Numbered from the stretch's first letter, positions 33,065 to 43,037 are shown. The stretch: 43,403 nucleotides of DNA from HGM12587 sp045128635 (GCA_045128635.1 JBGVRS010000023.1:1-43403); one strand, 5' to 3'. A program made the numbers and translations. Notes: a model not told the origin generated them from the sequence alone.

Positions 33065-36000
33065 TGAAATTTCTCCAGTTTTCTATATGAAGATTCTTTC
33101 GGCGAAAATCCACAAATGCCTTTATAAGCACAGTAATCACAGGCCGTTTTCTGCCCTGACTCATATGGATTTACAGAAATCTTTCCTTCCATGATTTCCG
33201 CACCTAAGCTTGCTGTTTTCTGTTTTACAAATTCTTCCAGCTGACCAAACTGTTCCGTAGAGACCGCTTTAGAAGTTTTGGACAAACTTCCATCTTTGTT
33301 AAAACTCACCGGCAGCATCTTTGATTTTGTATCACAATCTTTATCCATATAGTGGATGATGTCAGAATCTGCATTGCAAACTCCCTCCAGGGCAAGTTCT
33401 TTAAAAATCACATCTGCAACATTCGCATCATCCATATCCGCTTCACTGCTGATCATCGGGTCTTTCATAGGAAAATAAAAGAGTCCTGCAGGGATGATCA
33501 TTTTTCCTATATGGTCTTTTTTCTCCAATGCAACCGCTGCATTCAAATATACTGCCAACTGTAACTGCAGTCCGTTATAAAGAGCTGTTAAATCAAAGCT
33601 TGCCGCACCACTCTTATAGTCCATGACTTTGACATAAACTTTATCATCTTCCTGATAAGTATCAATTCGGTCAATGCGTCCATGTAAAGAAACATTTCCT
33701 TCTTTGATATAAAATGGTGCTTCCAGCTTTTCCGGTACAAACACACCTTTTTTAATCTGTTCTGTCATTGCCCATACAGCACGTTTTACGAGACGACGCA
33801 TACGGGCAATCATGTATTCATTTCTGGAACTGTCGAAAAGAAGCGTATTGCGATAGTCTGTAATGACTTCTTCTACACATTCCTCCGCAAGTTTTTCTCG
33901 AATCTTATCTTCCAACGCAAACCAGTCATAGGAGCCTTTATCCACTTTACGTGCAAACAGTTCCACTGCACTGTGCAGCAAATTCCCCATATCCACTGCT
34001 GCAAATTCATAGACTTCACGTTCTTTTAATCTGAGACCATACTGTAAAAAGTGTGCATAGGCACAGGAAGCATATTTTTCCAGACGTGTAACACTGTAAG
34101 TATTCCCTTCCCCATACATGGCTTTTGCGACCGCTGCGCCAATGGTCGTTTCAGCATCACCTTTTAACAGCTGTTTCCAGAGTTTTTCAAAATGTATTTG
34201 AAACTTTGGTGACTTCTCATACCATGCCATCAGCTTTCTCAGTTCCTCTGCATCCTTTTCTTCTGCACTTAGTTTCTCTGTCAGATAATCAAGGCCCTGC
34301 ACTTCCAGCTCTATATTCTCCATACTTTCCGGCTGTTTTGACATCACTTCCAGTGTTGGATACAGTTTCTGGAATACTTCTTTTAAATAAGACGGTCGAA
34401 GTGCCGCTCCGTGAAAATCTGTTGCCGGATAGGATAAATATAACTGTTCGGATGCTTTGGTAAGTACATAATAAATATAGAATTTCTGTAAATATACCTG
34501 CTCTTTTGCGGTTGGAGCTAAGCTTGCCTGCTGTTCTTCTAAATATTCTCTCTCCATCTGGGATAAAATACCGCCACCACTTAAGCTCTTGGGAATATTC
34601 CCTTCATTCATGCCAAGAAGAAATACAATCTTTACATCTTTTAGTCGTGTTCGCTCCATGTCACCTACCACAACTCTGTCACTTCCCGGAGGGATCACAC
34701 CAACCTTCACCTCTGCAAAGCCTGCGTCCAGAAGTTCTGAAAATTCCTCTAAAGAAATCATCTCTTCTCCGAGAAGCTCTACATATTTTTCCAGCAGTTC
34801 CATGCTCACACGGAAAATCTGATGATACTCTTTTGCCATGACAGCATCCCCGGAATCAAGAAACTCCTCTTCTTTGATACTCAGCTGTTTTTCTACTTCC
34901 AGATTTTCCAAAAACTCGTAAATGACAGTGCATTTTCTTGTAATGGTTTCATTTTTATTTTTCAAAATCATCGCTGCATCTTTTACGCTGTCATAAAATT
35001 TCACACGGATTTCATTGACAATCTGCAATTCGGCATCTGTCATGTTTTTTGAAAAACGAATCCATTTTTCGGAATATTTTTTAAATCCTCTGATTCCAAG
35101 GGCAAGACAGTAATTTTCCAAAATATCCGCTTCCTCAGTGGAAATTCCGGAAAAACCACTTCGCAAATAACGAAATACCGTTTCGTAAGAGAAATTTTCT
35201 TCAATCATCTTTAAAAATGCACGCAAAAATTCCACAAATGGGTGTGATAGTGCATTTCTTTTTTCATCAATAAACGCCGGGATATCAAAGCGCGAAAAAA
35301 TACGACTTACATGCTCCTGGTATTCCATATTTCCAAGAACCACTGCGATGTCCCCATATCGATAGCCGGATGCACGTACCAATCTTCGAATCTGTACTGC
35401 AGCATCTGAAATCTCTTCCATTGCAGTGCGATATTCTTTTATATGAATATTCTGTGGCTTCTGCGCAAAAACCGCTTTTCCACCACGGAATAAATGTTGT
35501 TCTAAAAACAATAAATCTTCACATTGTTCAAATCGATGATGCTCTTTCCCTTCAAGAAGAATTGGCGACTCAATCTGAACACCAACATCTTTTGCTGCGG
35601 CAGTTACGCTTTGAATCAATTTTTTGCTCAAATAAAACAGTTCTGTTTTTTGAAGAGCACTATATGGCTCTTCCCTTGAATCAATCGTAACTGTTACATA
35701 AACTTTCTTTGCAATCTTTGCAAGTCCCTGCACGAGATGCAGCTGTACCGGATTAAATGCTGTAAATCCGTCCAGAACGATAATCGAATCCTTCAGTTTT
35801 TCTGACCGGTCCAAAACTTCATTTAACACTTGCAGCACCTGATCTGAAGTCATGTACTCTTTTCCCATATAATCTAAAAATGCACGATATAATACCTGTA
35901 CATCTTTTAATTTTCTTGACAGTAGCTCACGACTGCCTGCTTTTTCAATCATCTCCTCCAGCATTTCCGGAGTAATCTGATACTGAGTCAACTCGGATAT

Positions 36001-36375
36001 CAAGGATTTTACTTCACTGATATAGCCCAGTTTCTTTAAATTTCGCCCAAGAACCTTTAACTCATCTTCATGCTCCTTGGCAAGCTTTCTAAGAACAATG
36101 TTCTTCCCGGTCTCTTCCAGAATCATGCGGCCGCCTTCACCAACTTCATCCAGCACGTGATAAGCCAATCGCTGAAAACTCAAAACGTCAATATTTAAAA
36201 TCCCTTTTCTTGGATGCATGAGTACAAAGTCCCTCTGTGTCTGTAGGGTAAACTGTTCCGGAACGAGGCAGTAATAGCGCATTTCCGGATGCTCCATGGA
36301 ATCTTTGATAATTTTATTATAAATATAGGTTGTCTTTCCAAAACCGGAATTACCTAAAATAAACTGTAAGGACAT
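33055..36375 (-). CDS. addB: AddB helicase-nuclease subunit
   Basis: This 1106-aa subunit has a P-loop GNSGFGKT (residues 8-15) and the inactivated helicase fold that recognises Chi. The nuclease motif VMDYKSG is near residue 920. Iron-sulphur cluster ligands are Cys in YASCAYAHF (near 770) and the CDYCAYKGIC cluster (near 1083). The protein ends QWE, with the stop inside the addA start. ATG 36375 follows AAAGGAG. It is first in the addBA operon; I see no convincing promoter in the 36376-36520 region. Confidence 0.95.
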   Translation of the reverse strand: MSLQFILGNSGFGKTTYIYNKIIKDSMEHPEMRYYCLVPEQFTLQTQRDFVLMHPRKGILNIDVLSFQRLAYHVLDEVGEGGRMILEETGKNIVLRKLAKEHEDELKVLGRNLKKLGYISEVKSLISELTQYQITPEMLEEMIEKAGSRELLSRKLKDVQVLYRAFLDYMGKEYMTSDQVLQVLNEVLDRSEKLKDSIIVLDGFTAFNPVQLHLVQGLAKIAKKVYVTVTIDSREEPYSALQKTELFYLSKKLIQSVTAAAKDVGVQIESPILLEGKEHHRFEQCEDLLFLEQHLFRGGKAVFAQKPQNIHIKEYRTAMEEISDAAVQIRRLVRASGYRYGDIAVVLGNMEYQEHVSRIFSRFDIPAFIDEKRNALSHPFVEFLRAFLKMIEENFSYETVFRYLRSGFSGISTEEADILENYCLALGIRGFKKYSEKWIRFSKNMTDAELQIVNEIRVKFYDSVKDAAMILKNKNETITRKCTVIYEFLENLEVEKQLSIKEEEFLDSGDAVMAKEYHQIFRVSMELLEKYVELLGEEMISLEEFSELLDAGFAEVKVGVIPPGSDRVVVGDMERTRLKDVKIVFLLGMNEGNIPKSLSGGGILSQMEREYLEEQQASLAPTAKEQVYLQKFYIYYVLTKASEQLYLSYPATDFHGAALRPSYLKEVFQKLYPTLEVMSKQPESMENIELEVQGLDYLTEKLSAEEKDAEELRKLMAWYEKSPKFQIHFEKLWKQLLKGDAETTIGAAVAKAMYGEGNTYSVTRLEKYASCAYAHFLQYGLRLKEREVYEFAAVDMGNLLHSAVELFARKVDKGSYDWFALEDKIREKLAEECVEEVITDYRNTLLFDSSRNEYMIARMRRLVKRAVWAMTEQIKKGVFVPEKLEAPFYIKEGNVSLHGRIDRIDTYQEDDKVYVKVMDYKSGAASFDLTALYNGLQLQLAVYLNAAVALEKKDHIGKMIIPAGLFYFPMKDPMISSEADMDDANVADVIFKELALEGVCNADSDIIHYMDKDCDTKSKMLPVSFNKDGSLSKTSKAVSTEQFGQLEEFVKQKTASLGAEIMEGKISVNPYESGQKTACDYCAYKGICGFSPKESSYRKLEKFQWE

Positions 36376-36589
36376 GATTGACTCCTTTAATCTTTTTACT
36401 GCATCCAGTGTAACACATTTTAGTGTCCTATAAAAATCCCTTTTTCACTCGTTCATAATTTGTTCATTTTCTTTTTACGAATCTTTCATTTTAGAAACAT
36501 GATTTCTTCATTTTCCTTACATATAATAAAACCATAGAAAACAATAAATAACTTAGACATTTACTTAAAAGAAACTTTTTCATAAATAA

Positions 36590-36652
36590 ATGCCAGATAA
36601 GCAATCTTATCTGGCATCCTCCCTTTTATAGACCTTTTGAAGGTCTTTTTTA
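36590..36652 (+). terminator. Double hairpin, plus-strand terminator candidate
   Basis: ATGCCAGATAAG-caat-CTTATCTGGCAT (36590-36617) is followed by AGACCTT-TTG-AAGGTCT with a T6 tail (36630-36651) on the plus strand. No plus-strand gene is visible upstream, so a short plus-strand RNA or a bidirectional barrier is possible. Positions 36376-36589 show nothing else I can support. Confidence 0.5.
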
Positions 36653-36709
36653 TTTGCAATTAAAACAATCTTGTCTTAATTGCATATCACTCTTTTTTAA
36701 TAAATGCAT

Positions 36710-36903
36710 ATTCCCGAACAACAGCCCTGACGATAGGTGCTGTCCCACGCAGCATTTCAGAACGCGTCCGAAAATCCAGTCCTTAGAACTACTCCGCGAA
36801 ACACCCACTGGTGTGAGTGGCTAGTAGTTCTTAGGAATTAGTTGAGGAGAAGTGAGCTTGCGAAGTGGGAGAGTACCTATTATCAGGGCGTGCTGTTTGG
36901 AAA
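36710..36903. ncRNA. Structured RNA candidate with 6S-like architecture
   Basis: TTCCCGAACAACAGCCC through GATAGGT (36710-36737) pairs with ACCTATTATCAGGGC through TTTGGAA (36874-36903). TCCCAC further pairs with GTGGGA. A less paired central region follows, capped by a hairpin with TCCTTAGAACTACT (36780-36793) against AGTAGTTCTTAGGA (36823-36836). Closing stem, internal bubble and apical stem over about 195 bases is the layout of 6S RNA. The strand is uncertain; the terminator at 36919-36945 would fit the plus strand. Confidence 0.45.
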
Positions 36904-36918
36904 TTATTCTATAGACAC

Positions 36919-36945
36919 AAAAAGGGTGATATGCATCACCCTTTT
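36919..36945. terminator. Bidirectional terminator after glnN
   Basis: AAAAGGGTGAT-atgc-ATCACCCTTTT is a near-perfect hairpin with T-runs on both strands. It lies 3 bases after the glutamine synthetase stop and could also end the structured RNA if that is on the plus strand. Confidence 0.8.
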
Positions 36946-36947
36946 CA

Positions 36948-39059
36948 TTAAACTTCGAATATTAAATCCCCATAAGATGGCATTGGCCACATATCCTTCT
37001 CAACAATCATTTCCAGTTTGTCGATTGGTTTACGAAGCGCATCCATTGCAGGTACAACTTCTTTATTAAAGAATTTTGCCTGTTTTTCGCCTCGGGAAAG
37101 TTTGTTTGCCTGTGCATCCAGCTCTTTTAATTTCGCCAGCGCATTTCTGGATTCACCCAAGAGCGTAGTGGTCTTTCTTAAAATTTCTTCCTGTACAGAT
37201 GCATCTACACCGCATGCTTTCACTGCGATGACTGTATCTGCTAGCTCTTTTGTATATTTGATCACTGCCGGAATCAGCTGTTTACTTGCGATATCAATCA
37301 TTGATTTTGCTTCAATATTGATAACCTTTGCATAAGTTTCATACTGAATTTCAGCACGGGATTCTAATTCTGCTCTTGTAAATACTCCAAATTTTTCAAA
37401 CAAAGCAACTGCTTTTTCAGTTGTTAATGCAGGAATTGCATCAACCATTGTTTTTAAGTTTGGAAGACCGCGTTTTGCTGCTTCTGCTACCCATTCATCA
37501 GAATATCCGTTGCCGTCAAATACGATTCTTTCATGTTCCATGAAATATCTTTCAATGAGATCATGAATTGCCATATCTTTATCTTCCGCAGCTTCAATAT
37601 AATCGCATGCTTCGCAGAATGCTTCTGCTACGATGGTATTTAACACTGTATTTGGCTCGCCGCCGGAATCCTTGGAACCAACCATACGGAACTCGAACTT
37701 ATTACCTGTAAAGGCAAATGGTGATGTTCGGTTACGGTCAGTTGCATCCTTTGCAAAGTCAGGAAGTGTTTTTACGCCGGTTGCAAGTCTTTCTCCTCTG
37801 ATAGAATGATTTGCCGAACCTGTGCTGATGAGCTGATCCATAACATCATGAAGCTGTTCACCCAGATATACTGAAATGATTGCAGGTGGAGCTTCGTTGG
37901 CACCAAGACGGTGATCATTTCCTACATCAGCAGCTGATTCACGAAGTAAATCCGCATGAACATCTACTGCTTTTAAGATACATGCAAGTACCAAAAGGAA
38001 CATCACATTATCATGTGGTGTTTTTCCCGGATTTAATAAGTTAATTCCGTCATCAGTTACTAATGACCAGTTATTATGCTTACCGGAACCATTTACCCCT
38101 GCAAATGGTTTTTCATGAAGAAGGCATACCAAACCATGATGATTCGCGATACGTTTCAATGTCTCCATGATAATCTGATTATGGTCTACTGCAACGTTCA
38201 CTTCCGCATAGATTGGCGCAAGCTCATGCTGTGCAGGCGCAGCTTCATTATGCTGTGTCTTTGCACTAACGCCCAGCTTCCACAACTCTTCATTCACGTC
38301 TTTCATGAAAGCACCAATTCTTTCACGGATAACACCAAAGTAATGGTCATCCATTTCCTGACCTTTTGGAGGCATTGCACCAAAAAGTGTGCGGCTTGTG
38401 AATACAAGGTCCTTTCTCTGATCGTATTTTTCTTTGTCAATAAGGAAATACTCCTGTTCTAATCCAACAGATGGAGTTACCTTTTTAGAAGTTGTATTTC
38501 CAAATAATCTAAGCAGTCTCAAAGACTGTGTATTAATCGCCTGCATCGAACGAAGCAGCGGAGTTTTCTGGTCTAATGCTTCCCCTGTGTAAGAACAGAA
38601 GGCAGTTGGAATACAGAGAGTCGCACCGGAAGCATCCTGTCGAACGAATGCCGGAGATGTACAATCCCAGGTGGTATAGCCTCTCGCTTCAAATGTCGCA
38701 CGCAATCCTCCGGATGGGAAGGATGATGCATCTGGTTCTCCTTTAATTAATTCTTTACCGGAAAAGTTCATAAGAACCTTACCGTCCTTCATCGGAGCTG
38801 AAATGAAGGCATCATGTTTTTCTGCTGTCGCACCAGTCAGTGGCTGGAACCAGTGTGTATAATGTGTAGCACCTTTTTCAATTGCCCATTCTTTCATTTC
38901 ATGAGCAACAACATCAGCAGTTACAAGGTCTAATTCCTTGCCTTCTTCCATCGTTTTCTTAAGTTCCTGATAAACTTTCTTTGGAAGACGTGCTTTCATT
39001 GCTGAATCATTAAATACATTTTCGCCAAATATTTCTTTTACGTCGATAAATTCACTCAT
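36948..39059 (-). CDS. glnN: Glutamine synthetase type III
   Basis: The 703-aa enzyme makes glutamine from glutamate, ammonia and ATP. Length and the motifs THWFQPLTGATAEKHD, GLRATFEARGYTTWDC, AAPAQHELAPIYAEVN (metal and glutamate binding), NGSGKHNNWS and NKFEFRMVG identify GSIII (GlnN) rather than the 440-aa GSI. The C-terminal 150 residues are a helical extension. The start is ATG 39059 with AGAGG 6 bases upstream; the upstream in-frame ATGs do not have one. GSIII often serves under low nitrogen. No GlnR site is evident to me. Confidence 0.95.
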   Translation of the reverse strand: MSEFIDVKEIFGENVFNDSAMKARLPKKVYQELKKTMEEGKELDLVTADVVAHEMKEWAIEKGATHYTHWFQPLTGATAEKHDAFISAPMKDGKVLMNFSGKELIKGEPDASSFPSGGLRATFEARGYTTWDCTSPAFVRQDASGATLCIPTAFCSYTGEALDQKTPLLRSMQAINTQSLRLLRLFGNTTSKKVTPSVGLEQEYFLIDKEKYDQRKDLVFTSRTLFGAMPPKGQEMDDHYFGVIRERIGAFMKDVNEELWKLGVSAKTQHNEAAPAQHELAPIYAEVNVAVDHNQIIMETLKRIANHHGLVCLLHEKPFAGVNGSGKHNNWSLVTDDGINLLNPGKTPHDNVMFLLVLACILKAVDVHADLLRESAADVGNDHRLGANEAPPAIISVYLGEQLHDVMDQLISTGSANHSIRGERLATGVKTLPDFAKDATDRNRTSPFAFTGNKFEFRMVGSKDSGGEPNTVLNTIVAEAFCEACDYIEAAEDKDMAIHDLIERYFMEHERIVFDGNGYSDEWVAEAAKRGLPNLKTMVDAIPALTTEKAVALFEKFGVFTRAELESRAEIQYETYAKVINIEAKSMIDIASKQLIPAVIKYTKELADTVIAVKACGVDASVQEEILRKTTTLLGESRNALAKLKELDAQANKLSRGEKQAKFFNKEVVPAMDALRKPIDKLEMIVEKDMWPMPSYGDLIFEV

Positions 39060-39106
39060 AATTATCCTCTTACAGGCATCTTTTCCTGTGTCGTATATAA
39101 CCCAAA

Positions 39107-39134
39107 AGACGTTCCACATCACTGTAGAACGTCT
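39107..39134 (-). terminator. Hairpin between fba and glnN
   Basis: AGACGTTC and GAACGTCT pair around a 12-base loop on the minus strand. This hairpin is 47 bases upstream of glnN and 23 bases before the fba end. Since transcription runs leftwards, it lies after fba and before glnN, followed by TTTTGGG; a weak terminator or processing site. Confidence 0.55.
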
Positions 39135-39157
39135 CTTTGTTTATAAAATTGTGTTTC

Positions 39158-40021
39158 TTAAGCTTTGTTAATAGAACCGAAGATTTCCATTTTTTCTTTA
39201 ACAGTTGCTTTGATTGCAGCTGCACCTGGAGCTAAGAGCTTACGAGGGTCAAATCCTTTACCTTCTAAGTCTTTTCCAGCTTCGATGTATTCACGTGTAG
39301 CTTTAGCGAATGCTAACTGGCATTCTGTGTTAACGTTGATCTTAGCAACACCAAGGTTGATTGCTTTCTGGATCATTTCTGTTGGGATACCTGTACCACC
39401 GTGAAGTACTAATGGCATATCTCCTGTTAACTGCTGAATTGCATCAAGAGTTTCGAAAGAAAGTCCTGCCCAGTTTGCTGGGTATTTTCCGTGGATGTTA
39501 CCGATACCTGCTGCAAGGAAATCTACTCCAAGATCAGCAACCATCTTACATTCGTTAGGATCTGCACATTCACCCATGCCTACAACGCCGTCTTCTTCTC
39601 CACCGATAGAACCAACTTCTGCTTCGATAGATAATCCTTTTTCGTGGCATACTGCAACTAATTCTTTTGTTTTAGCTACGTTTTCTTCGATTGGGTAGTG
39701 AGAACCATCGAACATAACTGAAGAGAATCCAGCTTCGATACATTTGTAGCAGTGATCGTAGCTGCCGTGGTCTAAATGAAGAGCTACTGGAACTGTGATG
39801 TTCATTTCTTCTAATAAACCGTTAACCATACCTACAACTGCTTTGTAGCCGCCCATGTATTTACCAGCACCTTCAGATACACCTAAGATAACTGGGGAAT
39901 TGCATTCCTGAGCTGTTGCTAAAATAGATTTTGTCCATTCTAAGTTGTTAATGTTGAACTGTCCTACTGCATAGTGGCCAGCTTTTGCTTTTTTGAGCAT
40001 TTCTGCTGCTGAAACTAACAT
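39158..40021 (-). CDS. fba: Class II fructose-bisphosphate aldolase
   Basis: The 287-aa enzyme splits fructose 1,6-bisphosphate in glycolysis. Zinc ligands and catalytic residues are seen in VALHLDHGSYDHCYK (Asp/His near 83-86), IEAEVGSIGGEEDGV, GNIHGKYP (His) and LVLHGGTGIP (His). It is the short class IIB-type found in Clostridia and Bacilli. ATG 40021 has GGAGG 7 bases upstream; an in-frame ATG at 40108 lies upstream of the promoter. Codon bias looks strong, as expected of a highly expressed gene. Confidence 0.96.
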   Translation of the reverse strand: MLVSAAEMLKKAKAGHYAVGQFNINNLEWTKSILATAQECNSPVILGVSEGAGKYMGGYKAVVGMVNGLLEEMNITVPVALHLDHGSYDHCYKCIEAGFSSVMFDGSHYPIEENVAKTKELVAVCHEKGLSIEAEVGSIGGEEDGVVGMGECADPNECKMVADLGVDFLAAGIGNIHGKYPANWAGLSFETLDAIQQLTGDMPLVLHGGTGIPTEMIQKAINLGVAKINVNTECQLAFAKATREYIEAGKDLEGKGFDPRKLLAPGAAAIKATVKEKMEIFGSINKA

Positions 40022-40076
40022 GGCATTACCTCCAAATAAAAATACGACTGAGGGTCCTAGAACCCCGCTTGACAAT

Positions 40077-40105
40077 ATTATAACGCATCTTCGATTGATT
40101 GAAAA
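40077..40105 (-). promoter_or_regulatory. Promoter of fba
   Basis: A perfect TATAAT (40077-40082) lies 17 bp from TTTTCA (40100-40105). The leader then contains GGGT-TCTAGG-ACCC, a small hairpin, before the fba ribosome-binding site. Confidence 0.6.
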
Positions 40106-40143
40106 CAATTTTTTCCAAAAATACTAGGTTTCACAAATTTTAC

Positions 40144-41058
40144 TTATTCTCCTATCGAAATTTCGTTATCTTTCACAACAATTTCGACAGCTTTGTGATT
40201 ATTTTCAATGACAACATGATCATGCTCCCCGCCAAATTCTCCATCCAGCGTCCAAGGCACCATTTCTTCAGATTCAATGGTAAGTTTTTTTGTTCTAAAG
40301 GAATACATATAATTGGAATTGATTTCTTCCAATAATAATGCACCCAGGATTTCCTGAATTTCCAATGGATTTTTTGGTCGTTTAATGAAAGTTACTTCAT
40401 AAACACCGTCATCAAACTGCACATCACCTTTTACAAGACCTTTAAAACCTGCCACTGATTTGGAATTGGTAATCATACCAAAGAGAAAATCTCCCTCAAA
40501 TTCCATTTCATCGCTGGACACTCTCATCTTGTAAGATTTGATATTATAAAGGCTCTTCATTCCTTCCAGAATATATGCCATATGACCTAACACGTTTTTG
40601 ACTTCCTGTTTTGTACTGTAGGACACCTCTGTAAAAATCCCAAAAGATGCAATATATACAAATGAATCTTCATTAAAAGAGCCAATATCACAGGCAAATG
40701 GTTTTCCAAGCATTGCATTTCGTGCTGCCTCTGGCATATTTCTTGGTATTTCAAGACTTCTTGCAAAATCATTGGTCGTACCCGCCGGAATGTATCCAAT
40801 GGGAACTCTTCGTTCTTTCGGTCGCTTCATCATACCGGTGACAACCTCATCTAAAGTACCGTCACCGCCACTGCAAACCACAAGGTCATATCCATCCGGT
40901 AAATTTGCAATTCGCTCCATGGCATCCAGATAACCGATGGTTGGAACCACCGTCAGTTCATTGTCCTTTTCGGCCAATGTACGGATAATTTCATTTAGTT
41001 TGGAGCCAATCTGTTCTTTTCCAGAATGAGGATTATAAATAAAATAAATTTTTCTCAT
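40144..41058 (-). CDS. YegS/BmrU-family lipid kinase (diacylglycerol-kinase-like)
   Basis: The 304-aa enzyme phosphorylates a lipid such as diacylglycerol. The DAGK catalytic domain shows FIYNPHSGKEQIGSKL at the N-terminus, the GGDGTLDE ATP motif (near residues 64-71) and IPAGTTNDFARSL. The C-terminal beta-rich lobe includes WTLDGEFGGEHDHVVIEN. No signal peptide or membrane helix, so it acts on the membrane from the cytosol. ATG 41058 has AGGAGCG upstream; it follows the hisC-like gene by 11 bases. Confidence 0.9.
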   Translation of the reverse strand: MRKIYFIYNPHSGKEQIGSKLNEIIRTLAEKDNELTVVPTIGYLDAMERIANLPDGYDLVVCSGGDGTLDEVVTGMMKRPKERRVPIGYIPAGTTNDFARSLEIPRNMPEAARNAMLGKPFACDIGSFNEDSFVYIASFGIFTEVSYSTKQEVKNVLGHMAYILEGMKSLYNIKSYKMRVSSDEMEFEGDFLFGMITNSKSVAGFKGLVKGDVQFDDGVYEVTFIKRPKNPLEIQEILGALLLEEINSNYMYSFRTKKLTIESEEMVPWTLDGEFGGEHDHVVIENNHKAVEIVVKDNEISIGE

Positions 41059-41069
41059 AGCTTACGCTC

Positions 41070-42128
41070 CTACTTTTCTAAATATGTGCGTAGAAACCCA
41101 AACAGTTTTTCCATTTCTCCCTCTGTACCAATGGTAATTCTTAAATAATTATCAATTCTTGGTGAATTAAAATACCTTACATAAATATTTGCTTCCCGCA
41201 AAGCCCCAAAAAATTCTTTTGCAGGAACGCTTTCATGTGTTGCAAAAATAAAGTTTGCCATAGAATCCGGGAAAGAAAAACCTAATTTTTTCAATTCTTC
41301 TTTTGCCCATTCTCGTGTAGCAACAATTTTTGCAGTTGTTTCTTTAAAATACACATCATCTTTTACTGCTTCCACACCACAACAAATGGAAGTACGGTTC
41401 ATGGTGTAAGAGTTAAAAGAATATTTTACATCATTTAAATATTTAATCAATTCCGGATTTCCCACTGCAAATCCAATACGCATTCCCGCCATGGAACGGG
41501 ATTTTGAAAATGTCTGTACAACCAGTAAGTTATCATACTTTTCAATCAGTGACATTGCTGACTGTCCACCAAAATCAATGTAAGCCTCATCCACAATTAC
41601 TACTACATTAGGATTGTGCTGCAAAATATCCTCAATGGTTTCCGGCGGTTCATAGATTGCTGTCGGCGCATTCGGATTTGGGAAAATGATTCCTCCATTT
41701 TCCTGATAATAGTCTTCCTTTACTAATTTAAAATTATCATCCAGTGCCGGTCTTATGTACGGGATACGGAATTCTTCTGCCCAGACACTGTAAAAGGAAT
41801 AGCTGATATCCGGAAATAAAATTGGCTTGTCCGAATTAAAAAATGTCATAAAGGCCATCGCCAGAACATCATCAGAACCTACTCCTACAAAAACCTGGTC
41901 TTTTCCTACTCCGTAATACTCTGCCAGACATTCTGTCAGTTCTGTAACAGCCGGATCCGGATATAGTCTTAAAGAATCCGCCTGAAAGCTATCTAAAACC
42001 TTCTGCACCCCCGGTGCCGGAGGATAAGGATTTTCATTCGTATTTAATTTAATCATTCCCGGCTTATTTGGCTGTTCGCCCGGCACATACGGAACGACTT
42101 TTCTTACGTTTTCTCTCCAGTTACTCAT
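41070..42128 (-). CDS. hisC: HisC-like PLP aminotransferase
   Basis: The 352-aa fold-type I aminotransferase carries KLNTNENPYPPAP near the N-terminus, VFVGVGSDDVL, FPNPNAPTAIYEPPE, VVIVDEAYIDFGGQS, and the PLP Lys in FSKSRSMAGMRIGFAVGN (near 208). This is the histidinol-phosphate aminotransferase pattern. No other histidine gene is near; the neighbours are a DUF2156 protein and a nucleotidyltransferase. The enzyme could serve another acid, for example an amino-alcohol phosphate, in that pathway. The start is ATG 42128, which abuts the stop of the DUF2156 gene. Confidence 0.88.
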   Translation of the reverse strand: MSNWRENVRKVVPYVPGEQPNKPGMIKLNTNENPYPPAPGVQKVLDSFQADSLRLYPDPAVTELTECLAEYYGVGKDQVFVGVGSDDVLAMAFMTFFNSDKPILFPDISYSFYSVWAEEFRIPYIRPALDDNFKLVKEDYYQENGGIIFPNPNAPTAIYEPPETIEDILQHNPNVVVIVDEAYIDFGGQSAMSLIEKYDNLLVVQTFSKSRSMAGMRIGFAVGNPELIKYLNDVKYSFNSYTMNRTSICCGVEAVKDDVYFKETTAKIVATREWAKEELKKLGFSFPDSMANFIFATHESVPAKEFFGALREANIYVRYFNSPRIDNYLRITIGTEGEMEKLFGFLRTYLEK

Positions 42129-43022
42129 TTATTTCTTCCTCGTTACAGTTCCTTTTTCTACCATAAATACAGGGCGATAGGACAATTTTGCTTTACGAAG
42201 TCCTTCATCTCCTGTATCTTCTTCTCGATTTACATATGTCACATGCTGACATTCATGCTCTACGAACTGCTGGTTGATCATTGTATAGGCACCTTCATAT
42301 TCTGTCAGCGCTTTTTCAATGTGTACAACCATGGTATCATCACACACCTGCTCTCCAATACAGAATGCAACCGCCTGTCCATCTACACGGAGCAAACCGC
42401 CACATACTTCCAACTCGTCGAATAATCTCAGATAGTTACATGCCACACAGCTCTCTGCATTCTTGTCATGATTTTCCATACATAAATTTAAGTTTTTCCA
42501 TTTTAAAAGCAGCTGAAATGCTTCCTCTGCATGTTCACTGCTCATTGAAACATACTCCCAGTTTTCGTATGTCTTTTTAAATTTGTTCACATGGTTTTTC
42601 TTCCCATGATATTTTTTCCCGGAAAGGGTGCGAAGCTTTTCTGCTTCATATACATAGTCTGCGATATCCCTGTGATACTCGATTTCGAATTCGCCAGGAA
42701 ATAAGGATTCCAGTTCTTCGAATTCTTCCGGAGTCACACAATGCATGCGAAATTCCTGTCCCTGTTCTTTTGCATAATCCATTAGCTTTTCAATACAGGC
42801 TTTTGTATTTCCTATACCATATGGATAATGAAAACTAAGACGTGATCCCGTCATCACTGACACCAACATACCTTCCACTTCCGCAATCTGAATATTATAA
42901 AATCTTGCCCATAACAGCAGATTTCCAAAAGTATCCTCGCAGCTTCTTGTTTTTTTCTGTTTGATATAGCCGGTAACCCAAGGCTTATCCTCGATTACCG
43001 GCTTTCTAAATCCTATTGTCAT
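42129..43022 (-). CDS. DUF2156 (GNAT-like) protein
   Basis: The 297-aa protein resembles the DUF2156 domain of the lysyltransferase/GNAT group. It shows NLLLWARFYNIQIAEVEGML, DYVYEAEKLRTLSGKKYHGK (the LxGKKxHxKKN segment), and FVEHECQHVTYVNREEDTGD, and ends RKAKLSYRPVFMVEK. It lacks the membrane half of MprF, so it is a cytoplasmic acyl- or aminoacyl-transfer-like enzyme with unknown substrate. It sits between a nucleotidyltransferase and hisC with 0- and 15-base gaps, which suggests one pathway. Confidence 0.85.
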   Translation of the reverse strand: MTIGFRKPVIEDKPWVTGYIKQKKTRSCEDTFGNLLLWARFYNIQIAEVEGMLVSVMTGSRLSFHYPYGIGNTKACIEKLMDYAKEQGQEFRMHCVTPEEFEELESLFPGEFEIEYHRDIADYVYEAEKLRTLSGKKYHGKKNHVNKFKKTYENWEYVSMSSEHAEEAFQLLLKWKNLNLCMENHDKNAESCVACNYLRLFDELEVCGGLLRVDGQAVAFCIGEQVCDDTMVVHIEKALTEYEGAYTMINQQFVEHECQHVTYVNREEDTGDEGLRKAKLSYRPVFMVEKGTVTRKK

Positions 43023-43037
43023 AAATGCCTTTCTATC

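Noticed and set aside
36541..36607. A minus-strand ATG near 36605 after GGGAGG opening a short frame of about 18 codons
   Set aside because: It lies in the perfect hairpin 36590-36617, so the apparent coding pattern is likely a by-product of the stem; no further support.
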